A stretch of DNA of 64,000 nucleotides from Physella acuta (GCF_028476545.1 NW_026732980.1:106001-170000), one strand, 5' to 3'; shown: positions 20,393-33,211, numbered from the stretch's first letter. A program made the numbers and translations. The notes: generated by a model from the letters alone, not told the origin.

Positions 20393-23300
20393 TTATCTGT
20401 ATCTCCTATCATCTCTGTATCTTTTGTAATCTCTATCTCGGCTTCTGTCTCTACTTCTTCTGTCTCTATCTCTGCTCCTGCCTTGGTCTCTATCCCTGCT
20501 TCTCACTCTGTCTCTACTACGATCCCTGTCTCTGCTTCGATCACGCCCTCGATCTCTGTCTCGACTCCTATCTCTGTATCGGTCTCTCTCACGGCTTCTA
20601 TCTCTTTCACGACTTCTGTCCCTATAGCGATCTCTGTCTCGTTCCCTATTAAAAAAAGTTATTTTAATGTAATAGCTGTTGGGTATTAATGGAAAAAAAT
20701 CATGTAAGATGCCACTGACTGAAATATCCTATTTTAAGCAGCAAGTAAACAAAAAAGCTAGGGATGTAATGTAATGCAAACTGAGGCTTTTCATGTTAGC
20801 TCTGGTAATGCAAAGTGAGGTTTTTTCATGTTAGCAGGCAAAACTGATCTGTCCTAGTAAGTCATGATTAGCCTCTGGGTTATATTAAGACACACATTTA
20901 ACCATGTTGGAATGATATAGAACTTTTACCTTAACAACTTAAGGCGGTACAACCACAGATAACCACAAATACCAACAATAAGATTATTAAGATTTATTTT
21001 AGTAAAGTAATTAGGCTGACATGATGTAACCTGACTTATACATACAGGTTTTCTATAATTTACTTTACACTATCACCAAGTCAAGCAAGTGTTATGTTAA
21101 GCTCAACCCACCTGTCATATCTTAAGATTAGCTTAAGATAACCACAAATACCAACAATAAGGTTATTAAGATTTATTTTAGTAAAGTAATTAGCTGACAT
21201 GATGTAACCTGACTATTATAACAGGTTTTACACTATCACTAAGTCAAGCAAGTGTTATGTTAAGCTCAACCCACCTGTCATATCTATCACGCTGACGATC
21301 TCTATCGTCCCTGTGTCTGTCACGCTCCCTGTGCCTGTCTCTAGAGCGGGACCTCTGGTCTCTGTGGCGGTCACGTGACCTTGACCTCCGGTCCCGATCA
21401 CCTGAAGAAGCAGATCTGTCTTTATCCTGGACATTAGATTCTCTAGAACTGGACGACGTGGCCGGCACACCTTGAAGCTCTGTCTGACTAGCAGTGAGCT
21501 CGGGTGTAACAGGTAACTCAGATGTCTGACTGCTGAGTTCCATATCATGAGTAGGTGGAGTTTCTTCAACAACGGCTTCCTCGGTTTGATAATCCACTAC
21601 AGGCATTTCCGGAATACCTTGAGAGAGAAAGCTCTGCCTGGAGAAAAGATTTTCACCCTCAACAGATTCAGTGATGCTGGAGGCAGGCAGAGTGTCCTGG
21701 GTAGATGTGTAGTTGATAGTCCAATCTCTAGCATCACTGCTGCCCTCCCCAATGGAATCAGTCATGGGTACGGTCATGTCAATGTTGTTGGTGTTGTTGA
21801 AGGCTGATGGGGACACAGGGGCAGTGATCTGCTGAGACTGTGAAGACTCAAAGATGTTTGAGAAGCCGGACTGGTCGACGTCTTGCTTTTGGTTGGAGTC
21901 GGAGGAGAGGTAGTCGTCCCCGGCGCTGGGAACAGATTCCAGCTCTTCACTGGTAGCTGCCAGCGGTAGAATGTCCTTCTCCAGCTCCAAGTCCTTGTCC
22001 TGCGTTTGATCAGCTTCAAACAAGGTTTTAAAACTAGAAGACTCACTCTCGTAAAAGTCCACAGAGGTTTTAGACTCTGAGCTGCTGTCCTTAGTGTTGT
22101 CCTCCGGGCTCAGCTTCTCCTTCTCCAGCTCAACCTGTGTGTCGTCAGTGTCGTACTCGCCGACCAATGGGAGAGCAGCACAGCTGCTACTCCTGAGGCC
22201 TAGGACAACATTTTCTTGTTTACCCGCAGCGACATCATCAAACTCATCCTTGACTAAATCTGTTTCCTTAGGAGATATTGGAATGTTTGCAAAGCCACCG
22301 GTAGCTTTTCCCCACACTTTTTCTCCATTATTGTCCTTTTCAGGTTCGTCTTCCTTATCAGAGGAGTTATCAGAAGTATCAGCTAAGCTTTGATTCATGC
22401 TTTCCAAAGTCTGTTCATTGTTTTCATTCACACTAGCAAAGTTTGTGTTATTTATGTTTTCTTCTACTACAGGTTCATCAGTATCATTGACACTCTCTGC
22501 ATTAAGGTTTGCTGGGTTTTCATTTTCTTCCAAATCTAGGTCCTCAGCTTCTTTAAAACTCTGTGTGTCTAAATTTCCAATGCTGACGTTTTCTTCCAGA
22601 GAAAGTACGGGCACCTCCGAGTCAAAGTCCTCCGTGTCAACATTGTATGTAGAGTTTTCCTCCAGGACAGGGGGCAGATCATCTTGGACACTGTCCTCTA
22701 AATCTTCCCTTGTGTCAAACTGTCTGCTGTCTACTTCACTTGGTCCAGGTTGGTTTTTACTGATGGGTGTATCCTCAGTGTTTGCCTCCAATACAGCATC
22801 AGCCGTGTCCATAGGTTCTGAGTCTACCTGCTTCCCTGGCTGAACACACCAATTAGAATCTCCACTCCCATCCAATGCAATACCTTGTACCTGCACCACC
22901 TCTTGTGAGCTGACTAGATCACAGTCACCCCTGTTTTTCTCAATGCCCTCTGCTTTATTTTCAACTAAATCATGTTTCTGAGTTACTTCCAAGATTTGAG
23001 TAGTTTCCCTTGGTTTCAAAACATTAAGTTCATTTTCTACTGGCTTTGTCGAAGTGGTTTCATCCACCTCAGACAACGGTGGTATAGACAAGGTAAATGG
23101 CTTTTCTTCTACATCATCAGAAGTTTTAACATTATCTACAAAACTACTACTAGACTGGTCATCTATATCTTCAATTCTATCTTGTGGTATAACTTGATCA
23201 AGTGAAGATTCTGAATTTAATTTATCTGGCTCAGATTCATCTCTAGTGTCTTTAAACCTACTCGGCACATTATCACTGTCTATAGTACAATCAGGTTTAA

Positions 23301-26300
23301 CCAAGTCACTATCTTTTTCATCTTTAGTCTTTTCATCCTTCGGTGAACTGCTTCTTAAAATACTGGTATTAGAGTTATCTCCCTGGAAAGAGTCTTCATT
23401 AAAGTTATCGTCTCTAGTAGAGTCCTGCCCTATACTGCTGTCTACTGATACATCTTTTTTATCTTCAAAGGAAGATTCAGCTTTGTCTTGTTCTTCAAAA
23501 TTATTTCCTTCCTGGAAAATAATGTAAATTTATTTAAGATAAGCAAAACACTATATGATAAATCAATAAAAAAAGGACAAGTAGCAAAATTGTATACAAA
23601 ACTACGCTATTTTGTAGTTCTGTCCTCGGTGTATGACTATCAGGTTCAGGATTATGGTAACAGTAAAGCTATAGTTAGGGTAGGGTATGGGATAGTGTTA
23701 ATATTAGCAAAAAATAAGCCTCTAATACCAATAAAATCACACATGAAAACTCTACCTTTAAAATATTTTTGAACGTTTTCTTTTTGGCATCTTTCAGTAA
23801 TGATGGTCTTTTTGGTAGATATTCTAACCCTGCCACGTCAGGCATGTCAACTGGCTCGGGTGGTGGTGAATCATAGCGCTGCCCTAAGTTTAAAAGAAGT
23901 TGGAATCCTTTTAATTATTATGAGTTTTAAAAATCCTTACTAGTAATGAATAGCTGAAGCACTTTAATTTAGCTTTCAATATGAAAGATAAACTAGAGTG
24001 CAAATAAATAACTTTATAATAGGAAAAATAATAATTAAAATAAATTATTCCTTTTTGAATACTATTTCCAATGTTATTTTAAAAAAACAAAACAAAGTAA
24101 AGTTAAAAATAAAAAGGTAGTTAGAGGAACAAAATTTTCTTAAAATATGTTTTGTATATTTATATTTAGATGACACGTATTATAAAGACTAATATCTTTT
24201 TTCAAAAAAGAGCACCATCTTTTAGTGAACAACAAAAAGATATGTGCGCAAATAAAGATAAGCTCCACTAAAGACATAACAATTATAAGCACTAAATGTT
24301 AATTTTTTTTTTTACCATAACCCAATACAGAAATTTAAACAACTTCTAAATTTCTGTATCTCAATTTTTATAATGTAAAAAAAATGCAGAGGTAAAGTAT
24401 AAACCAGATGGTGATAGAACTGACTTGAAGGGAGAGAATCCTTTTTTATTAGACCCAAGACATCAAGCAATGATGCATCTGGTTTTTTTCTAGGGTCCTG
24501 TAACTCTTGCCCTATTAAATACAAGTATATGAAAACCAACCAATGAGTTTTACAGTGAAGTACATTAACTAATCTAAAGTACGATATCAATGGTACATGA
24601 TACAATAAAGTAACACAACATAAACTAAACTAGTGTAAAATACAATTGGGACATGATATAATAAGGTAACACAACATCGAAAAAATTATTACCAAATTCC
24701 TCAGCTGCTGAAGGTGGGGGTTGATCTTTACTACAAGAGCTTTTGGAACATGCGACTAGATGATTTGCTGAAAGATTATATTGACATCATTACAATGAAC
24801 TGCTTATTACTCTAAAACAAAACTTTATTAAAAAGAAATGCTATAATGTGCAGTAGATATGTAGGCACAGTTTCACCTGATTGTTTGACTTAGGTGATTT
24901 AATTCCACTAAATAAATATTTATCTTTACACGCATCATAAAAGATTTTAAGTATTTATCTTTGCACACACCAAAAGGATTTTATGTGCAAAAGGATTTTA
25001 TGTGCAAAAGGATTTTATGTGCAAAAGGCTCTTTTACAATAAGTTATAGAAAAAAAAGCCATATATAAATTAAGAGTACTTGATAATATTACTCCCAGGC
25101 CCTACTTTCTTGCATTTACCCAAATACCCAAACTTCCAAAACCTAGCTGCAATATCAGTGTATTTTTAAGAAAAAAATAAAACAATTCTTTCAGAGAGGA
25201 AAGAAACAATACATAATATTGTAGCCAGAGTGTGTTACAAAGCAAGCCGTAAAAAAAAAATATGGTTATTTTTGTGTCATACCTATTCTATTGCCATAAC
25301 TACTGACAAAGCCACACAAACAATATAGAGGTTCGTCTAGCTTTCCTTCAGTTGGCGTGTGAGAGGCTGCTGCTGTTAACTGTCCTGAGTGAAATCCCAT
25401 CATATGATTTGCATATGCAAATGAGCAGCTTGTAGCAAATCTACACATTGAGCACTGGATAAATTTCCTGAAATTAAGGTAAACAATTATTTCTTGGTTG
25501 TTTTTGTGATTTGTGTAAGAAAAAATAGTTTTATTTTATTTTTTTATTCGTAGTAAATTCTAATAAATATCATTTTAAGGTTAAATGAGTTCTTTAAAGT
25601 TTAATAAGATTTAGAAGCCATACTTTGTTTTAATAACTCTAGAATGTTAGGCAAGTACAGTGGATGGTTATTGATACAATTTTCTTTAGGCAAACTGGTA
25701 AATATAGATAATATGATAAATTTTGGAAGATAGGTTAAAACTGGTAAATATAGATGGTACAATAATAATGAGATAATAGTTAAAAACTGGTGATTCCATT
25801 TTAGATAAGGAAGCAGATAACAATATCTTACTTGTAGTGGTCTGGTATTCCCATAAGCATCTTGCATTCTATACATTTCACCTTGTAGACATTTTGAGGG
25901 AAGCTGAGCTTATGGTCCAGGATCTTCTTCACGGCTGGAACATTCAGTGACTTGATGCCACATGTCAATCTGTCGTTGACCGACTTTTCTGTTACTTTAA
26001 TCATCACTTGGTGAGGCGTCGTGTATTTTGCGTTAATTCCTGAGTAAGAGAAAGAGGTAATACATCAGGGATGATTATTTACAACTTTGCCATTGGTTAA
26101 ATTCAGGCAACTATATCTTGGTACTTTAGAAGTAAAACAATAAACAAGTCAAGGGCATTTTTTTAAAATTGTGCCAAGGGTAAAAATTATAAAACTATAA
26201 AGCAGAGGGATTGCATGAGGCAGTAGAATGGTTAATGCCCCAAGCATTTAAAAAATGTAAAATAATTAAAAAAAAACACTCAAGCTCTTACCAATTACAC

Positions 26301-29300
26301 CTTTCTGGTTGGGCATATGATCAGTCTTGCGATGTACTTTGAGATCACCAGAATTCACAAAAATAAGCTTGCAAAGTTGACACTTCTTGATGCTATTTTT
26401 TATCTGAAATTAACCATGACAAGTCAGCCATTAGTTCCTAAATTGATTCAAATTGCTTAAATTCTTTACATGTTAAAATTCTTGATTGGCTCTAAAAACT
26501 TTTACTTTGAACTTCTTTGTGGCAGTGATTTTATTAAAAACAAATTATTCAACCTACTCAACAGTATTATTCAGTTTTTCTGGACGCTTAATGATTCTGT
26601 ACAGTTATCTTTCAATCAACATTTTAAAAAAATTAGATTTATTTCAAAACATTGATTATAATTTCATTAATTTTTAAATATTTGACATAAAGTATACCCT
26701 TTAAAATAATTGGCTAATACTTATTAAAATAATTGGCTATATACGACTGTTTGTAACTCAAGTAAGTAAAATGAAGCAGCCAAAGAATTAGAAAATACAG
26801 GCTTTGCTGCTCAATTCAAATAAAAGGCCCAGTGAATCACCTGATGTTTCATGAGATGATTATAATAAATGGTTGTCTGACCCCAGCCTTGACTAACAAA
26901 TCGTACACGGAACACCCGCAGACAGTACAAGCACAACAGAGACTCAGAGCTGTTATGTTTCTGTTGAAAAAAAAATGTAATGATAAGTAATTGATAATAA
27001 CTTTGGTTATCAAAGCGTACCAAAAATTATATTAAATTATTGAGCTAATAATTAAAGGCTAATAATTATAGCCTTGGTACTATATACAATCTTATTTGTT
27101 AAAAAAAAATACTTTAACGATACAGTATCCATATAATTTAGCTTTATTGTAGAAAAAAATTTGCCGTTTGATTTAAAATAATGACGTACCTTTTTAAAGT
27201 GATCAACCACATCACTGTACATTGAGGATCTGAACTTGCACAGCTGACAGATGTAGGGCATCTCACAGGCGTTGTGGTGCCGCCTCATGTGGTCAGTCAA
27301 ACCATGGCGGTTGTCATGGTCTTTCTCACAAATACGGCAAAGCAGGACATTGGTGTTATTCATATGAACCTGGTATAACAAAAAATGTTTAATTTTAAAG
27401 CAGCCAAATGAGGATATTTTAAGACCAGCACAATCTATTTTAACTTATTAAATAAACACTAAATTATATTTATAATCATAGTTTAATTACTTTTGCTTAC
27501 CTTCTCTATGTGGGTCTGCATTTCAAAAGGTGTGTCAAACTGTTTGTAGCAGTGTTTACACTGTGTAAGGTCACTGAGGTCAAGGTTGACCTGTCTCTCA
27601 GAGTCAATGTGCCCTTGTATATGCATCATGGCAGCCACATTGTTGTACAGCATTTTATTACAATACCAACACTGAAAGATACAAACAAAATTAATTTTTA
27701 CTTATAAAGTGACGGTCTTGGTTTAAATTTGAATTAATATGCAAATTTTGAGTATTTTTTTAGAATAATAAAAAAAAACCTACTTTAAATCTAAGTTCTC
27801 CTTTCTGCTCATGATAAGTTGGATCACCTTCCATCTTTCCATAATAATATTCATCCAGTGGCACCCAATTTCCTGTTGAACCAATTAAATCAAAAAATAA
27901 TCTATAAAAAAAGTTTTCAGTTCTGATAATAAACATTAAGGATAAGTATGATAATATGTTTGTGTTTAATAAGCATATTAACATAGTAACAATTACAATA
28001 TTAAAAGGATAAACATTGGTATCATAAACATTAGGGGACAGCGTGGCCTAACGGTAGAGAGCTAGACTGCTAACCCAACAGTCTCGAGTTCAAATCCGGG
28101 ATCAAATAAGTGGAACGTCCCTGAGTCCACCCAGCTCTGATGGGTAACTAACTCACATTAGGGAAACAAAGGCGGCTGGGCATACTGCTGACCAAACTAT
28201 CCCTTCATATGCGAAGGTTTCTGGAGCAGATGAACTCTACTTGGGCACAAATGGGGCAGGAAAGTGGAAAGGAAAATAAAATAAAAAATAAAAGAAACAT
28301 ACCACTTTCATCTTCTAGCTGTGCTTGCTTTCTTGCCTTCTTTTTTAGTGGCTCTGATTCAGCTCTAGCTAAAGCCTGTTGCTGCATCTGTTGCCTGAAG
28401 TTAAAAATGAACAGATGAAAAATCACTTTAAAGGCCAGAAAATAATAACTCAATACTTTTTATTACTAAGTGTATACTAACTGCTCTTTGTATTATTACA
28501 TATGTACTGTACAATAACAAGTTGGTTTGACAATCAATTTATTAAAAACATGGCAGGTGAAGGAGCTATCATCAATGATAAAAAATTTTAGATTTTGTCT
28601 AACAAAAAAAAAAGATTTTTCAAGATTGCATTCAGTATAATTATTTAAATCAAACTATTAGTCCAATATACAAAAATATTATGACACTCAAGTGGACTAA
28701 ATATAATTTATAATATTGTGTTCACTTAAATTTAAATATTTTTTTAAACAGATTTTAGTCGAAATAAATATACTTTGGCGCTATAATACCCCAAAAAAAA
28801 TTAAGTATTTTTCAAAAAGAGAGTTAGTCCGGTTCACAAAAATACAATGGCATTACAATATACCACAAATAAAATAAAGTATTGTTAAAAAAAATGTTAG
28901 TCTGATTAACAACAATAAATTATCACTATAATTTACCTCAAATAAGCTAAGGCATCTGACTGAGCTTTAGCATGGACTGAGGTCATTGTCTTTGGTACAA
29001 TCTGAGTACTTTTGCGTAATGTATTCACAGGCTGAGACAGCTTTTGTTGCAGTGTTGAGTTCTGCCAATCTGTAAATATTTTTTTTCATTACTAAAAGGC
29101 CTAATAAAAACAAAGTTAAACACTACTAACAATTATATTCTTTAAAAAGTTAAAGTAATAACATTAATGCAGACTATATTAATTAGCATAAAATACATAA
29201 TGCTGATCAGATATAAAAAAAATTATTTCTAATACTTTACCTGCAAGTGGAGCAGTCTTTCCAGTATGAGGCTGAAATTTTAAAAAAACATTTTTAAGTC

Positions 29301-31583
29301 AGTAATCACATTATAAATTTTAAATCAGCCAGTTTATTTCTTTTAACTTTAAAAATGTGTTCTATTTGCCTTTCTAAAAAGTGCACAATAAGCAAACTAA
29401 CAAAATGTGCATTATCTGTCTCTCTAAAAGGTCATAAGTGATAGTTTGTAAGCTTACTGAGTCCTGAATTCGGGGTGGTGGTTGTTCATCTAGAATTATA
29501 ACATCAGGCGATACAGGACGGTTGGCACTGCTGTGATAGTTAATGAATTGAATTTTAGAACTGCTGTTAGCATACTAAAAACTAATTTTACTTACAAGCA
29601 AGCTATTAACAATGAGTTATTAAAACAAAATGCTATCTAACATGGAAAATGTGTTCACTTCCTAGTCAGCCTAAGACAGAAAAGATATATAGTTAGACTA
29701 AGGATTAGGTTTAGAGTGTCGATGTCTGTCAGTTCTGCCTGAGATTTAGCAAACAAGCACATAAAACTGATAAAGCAGCATGCAGTGTTTATAAGAATTT
29801 GCCAGAAACTCATGTTTTGATGACATACCTGATTTGACTATGTATTTGAGGAGGTAAATGAGCGTGTGAGGGTACAGCGATTGGTGCTGGAGTTTGGGGG
29901 GTGTGAACCATCGAGAAAGGCTTGTCTACAAAATAAAATTTCAAGTTTTAAATAAGATCAACCTAGAACTTATTTTATTAGTCATTGGCAATAAAATGAA
30001 GACATTTGTTTTTAAAATTATTGGATTTTTCCAACAAATTAAACCTTAAACAAGGTTTAAGTTGGAGATTTCAGGCCACTTCAGGCTTTAATTTAATGGA
30101 ATGGATACAGTAACAGATGAACCCATCTATATATCCCCATCAACAAATCATGTATAAACAGGATACTATTTTAAACACAGTTTTAAAATTTTGATTTTTG
30201 TCAAGTTTCCAATTATTAAACTGATACTATATTTTACATACAATATTTTAAAAACATTAGTATTTGAATCTGATACATTTATCTAAATTGAACAATGTTA
30301 CAATAACTCAATAATTAGAGATCTACACTTATTTTTGATTAAGAATTAAAATATCACACAGACCAAGTATTTTGGTGGCCCCATCTGGCAGGAAAACAAG
30401 ACGACCTTCTCTGGCTGCCTTAACAAGATTTAGGGACTGTTCATAAAGAGCTTGTTCTCTCTTGGCTGTCTTAACCTACAATACATATGACAACTTATGC
30501 ATGACACAACGGTTGTTGTGATTTTATTATATTAGTAAATTCTTAACTTGTACTTACATTTAACATTTAAACAGAAAAAAAAAGTTTACTTTTTACCTGA
30601 ATGGCACTAAGAGGCTCATCTCGACATTCCATAAACAATTCAACAATAGTAGCCTCAGATACAGAGGGAGTTTTTTTTGTAGATGCTACAACTGGAGTGG
30701 ATGCAACAGGAGTTCTTTTTGTAGTTGAAATGACTGGTGTAGATGCAACAGGAGTTCTTTTTGTAGTTGAAATGACTGGTGTAGATGCAACAGGAGTTCT
30801 TTTTGTAGTTGAAATGACTGGTGTAGATGCAACAGGAGTTTTTTTGGTAGATGAAACAACTGGTGTAGAGGGATTTTTTTTCAAAGATGAAATAACTGGT
30901 GTTTTTGGTGTTTCCTGTTTGCCTGGAGCAGTAGGAGTGACTGGTTTTGGTTTGCTTTTGGGTCTGCCTGGTCCAGCCTAAGTAAGCAAAATAAAAAAGA
31001 CAAGATACACATTTAAATTCTATTATCATATCATAATGTAATAATAATAGCAACAATAACTGATGTTAACGTTATGTTTTTCTGTGATAAAATTTAGCTC
31101 AAGTCATGGCTTAAGGCCAGTGCTAGAGCTTAAGGATGGATTGCAGAGTCTACAACTGCTGGCCCGAAAGTCTTGAGTTCAGAACCAGGCATAGAGTACA
31201 AAGAATACCCTGATTCCACCCATTTTTTATGGGTACCTAACCTATGTTAAGGAAAGTAAATGCAACAGGACATTGTGCATTATATTAATTACAACTACTT
31301 TAACATGTTTTATACATTAAGTACAAACCCTTTTTCCAGATCCCCAGTCAGGATCGTCGTCACTTTTTTTCCGTTTACCGGGTTTTTGTGTTTCAAGAAT
31401 TTCAACATCATCATCATCATCAACAATCACAACAGGAGGATCTGCAGTGGGTTTCTTTGGTGGTGGGGTTGCTTTAGGTTCAACATTTACAGTCCGCGGC
31501 CGACCTCTTTTACCTGTTCGTACTACAGGTGGTGAAGTTATATCCGTTACATATCGCAGCGGAGTTTTGATTTCTCTGGGCAT
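20393..31583 (-). CDS. POGZ-like zinc-finger protein with AT-hooks and RD/RS tail, no DDE region
   Basis: Twenty coding exons join in phase to 1672 residues: 31583-31329, 30977-30597, 30475-30364, 29925-29829, 29530-29458, 29271-29241, 29069-28937, 28394-28303, 27872-27784, 27671-27501, 27369-27190, 26960-26841, 26403-26292, 26039-25832, 25467-25283, 24767-24693, 24511-24425, 23883-23756, 23511-21275, 20645-20393. Seen: AT-hooks ([16 protein letters not shown]), 14-residue Thr/Pro/Lys repeats, a C2H2/C2HC core (CWYCNKML.., CKHCYKQF.., CRICEK.., [40 protein letters not shown]), a 745-codon acidic Ser/Asp/Glu exon and an Arg-Asp/Arg-Ser tail. The finger core matches the order and wording I recall for human POGZ, an HP1-linked chromatin regulator. 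The CENP-B and pogo DDE parts of POGZ are absent. A nuclear chromatin role is inferred; the ZNF280 family is the nearest alternative. Confidence 0.85.
20975..21290. repeat. tandem duplication (about 180 bp) spanning an intron and the end of an exon
   Basis: Text from TTATTAAGATTTATTTTAG through AGTGTTATGTTAAGCTCAAC and CCACCTGTCATATCT occurs twice, ending near 21123 and near 21290. The second copy contains the genuine donor of the 2237-bp exon (21275). The first carries the same donor words and the last exon bases inside the intron. Confidence 0.8.
24973..25032. repeat. 17-bp tandem repeat, about 3.5 copies
   Basis: AAAAGGATTTTATGTGC is repeated head to tail within an intron of the POGZ-like gene. 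Confidence 0.85.
28033..28265 (+). mobile_element. tRNA-derived SINE, family 1 (intronic, antisense)
   Basis: The head GCGTGGCCTAACGGTAGAGA (A-box) and CTCGAGTTCAAATCC (B-box) is tRNA-like. The shared body follows (CTGAGTCCACCCAGCTCTGA, ATTAGGGAAACAAAGGCGGC, CTATCCCTTCATATGC). The head is the best preserved of the family here, but the acceptor stem does not close, so it is a SINE and not a tRNA gene. Confidence 0.8.
30690..30862 (-). repeat. in-frame 42-bp coding tandem repeat
   Basis: About four units encode [14 protein letters not shown] in the second exon of the POGZ-like gene, with flanking decayed units ([18 protein letters not shown]). Since 42 is a multiple of three, copy-number change would keep the frame. 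Lys/Arg-Thr-Pro recurs in each unit, a minimal proline-directed kinase site. Confidence 0.9.
31100..31262 (+). mobile_element. tRNA-derived SINE, family 1 (decayed)
   Basis: B-box-like TTGAGTTCAGAACC, then TGATTCCACCCATTTTTTAT and GGGTACCTAACCTATGTTAA. It lies in the first coding intron of the POGZ-like gene. Confidence 0.65.
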
Positions 31584-31607
31584 GTTTTTTCATGGATGAA
31601 AAACTAC
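31584..31607 (-). promoter_or_regulatory. 5' UTR end with an overlapping upstream ATG
   Basis: An acceptor (TTTCAG) begins this exon at 31607, so the coding start is in the second or a later exon. An ATG at 31593 lies 10 bases upstream of the MPREI start in another frame and opens 27 codons overlapping the main frame. Its context (T at -3) is weak. The main ATG has A at -3, so leaky scanning would serve it. Confidence 0.55.
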
Positions 31608-32022
31608 CTGAAATCAATATTTTATATTTTAATACAAACAACTTTAAAGCCAAAAATATCAAACCCATCTTTATTAAAAGATAAGAATATTTTACACAAA
31701 ATTTTAAATCACTTATTTATATTACTAAATTAGCAAGAGAAATCTTGATTGGTATAATTATTTTTTTAATATCCTTTGTCACAAAATCCCTCAAAAAATG
31801 CCAACATTGAACATTCCCCCCCCAAAAAAGCAACCAGTTTTACGTAGTTTTAAAATAACACTCTGAGACTGTACCAGAAGTAATACTACTCAGAAGTAAT
31901 ACTACTTGAACCCATTCACTATGTTGGAAAACTGAGAGCATCACTAAATTTCCAAACACCACAGGTGTGTGACATAATTTTGTCTAACCGTGGAGAAAAA
32001 CTCAAAATTGAACTAAACCAAA

Positions 32023-32046
32023 ATGGGTCCAAAAGCTGCAAAAAAG
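32023..32046 (+). CDS. possible first coding exon of a plus-strand gene (MGPKAAKK)
   Basis: ACCAAAATGG is an ideal start context. Eight codons (MGPKAAKK) end at a clean AAG/GTAATA donor in phase 0. It would be divergent from the POGZ-like gene. I could not find a matching second exon before the repeats to the right, so this is a candidate only. Confidence 0.25.
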
Positions 32047-32361
32047 GTAATAATATTGTTTGTCTTGGTGTAGGACTAATACTAATTTTATTAAGACGCA
32101 CTTCATAGTAAAATTAGTATAGTATGTAGGCTAAGTAGTGTCTATAGTGTAACTTAAAACTCTAAATTGAGGGAAGTGAACATGAAATAAGTAATTTTTT
32201 AATAACACAAATGTCAACAGTAAACTTAGTAAACTAAACTTACTAGAAATCTAGATCTAGATCTACAAGTACTAAGCCGACAGTAAGCCTAAGCCCTAGC
32301 CTTAAACTTAAGCTAAGTACAAAATGTTTGTACGTACACAAAAACTTCACTAACCGCTCAC

Positions 32362-32460
32362 CAACAAAAGGCAACAACTGAAACAAGTGAGACACACTCA
32401 CACTTTTTAATTAAACTGATTAAAGTGATTAGGCCTAAAGTTTATTAAACTCCATTGATT
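32362..32460 (-). other. candidate 5' non-coding exon of the POGZ-like gene
   Basis: On the minus strand, TTGCCTTTTGTTG is followed by GTGAGC, a good donor, at 32362/32361. It lies upstream of the acceptor at 31607 with no other strong donor between. The left boundary (TSS) is unknown. Confidence 0.35.
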
Positions 32461-33211
32461 GATTGAATCAATGGACGCCAGCAAGAAAAGTCTCAAAGGT
32501 ATTTGAGAGGTCCATAAATTAATTTAAAAATCATGCACGGCGTAGTTACAATTAATATGATTATAAAATCCTGCCTGTCTGTTTTTTTTCGGACTTTACT
32601 AAAGATTGGATGTATCTGATGTTTTTAATATTTTCGGTAACTAAATAAAAATTTAAAAATAGCAAAAACAATTTGGTTTTCACGTGTAATGGCGACATAA
32701 ACAATGGCATCCTGCTATTCGATAGGCCGCCATAAATTTTATCGTACACATTGTAAGCTTAAAATAGAAAAACTAGGTCATGGGGTTTAAATTTGCATTG
32801 TTATTTAAAAACTTGATCTTCAAAGTTTTGTAAACAAATAGTTATCGATCACTAAGTTACTGTACAGCCAATCAATATTTGTCTTACGAAAGTGAAACAT
32901 TCTGTTATAACTTAGGCTTGATGAAAATAAATAGAAATTATTTTCAAGTTCTCTGGCTTTGCAACTTTTATAGGCCTAGCATTTATTCTAAAAATATAAA
33001 ATTTCTAAATTATATTTAGGCTTAGGCCTAAGTTTTTATTTTTTTATGGTCTAAATATAAAAAGCATGTTTTTATTCCATGTCAACAACATTATGGAAGG
33101 AATCTGGTTAACTCGCTGGTGTCCATTGATCCAGAATCCAGTTCAGTTAAGATCTACCATCATTCTAATAATTCTATCATCTATCATTCTATCTGTTTAG
33201 TAAAAAAAATA

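Noticed and set aside
20354-20689. Plus-strand Ser/Val/Ile-rich ORF
   Set aside because: Shadow of the minus-strand RD/RS exon of the POGZ-like gene.
21547-22843. Plus- and minus-strand ORFs within the large exon
   Set aside because: Other-frame shadows of the 2237-bp coding exon, whose frame is fixed by matching splice phases on both sides.
28033-28108. Possible tRNA gene
   Set aside because: A- and B-box words are present, but no closed acceptor stem or clean anticodon arm; a SINE body follows and recurs elsewhere.
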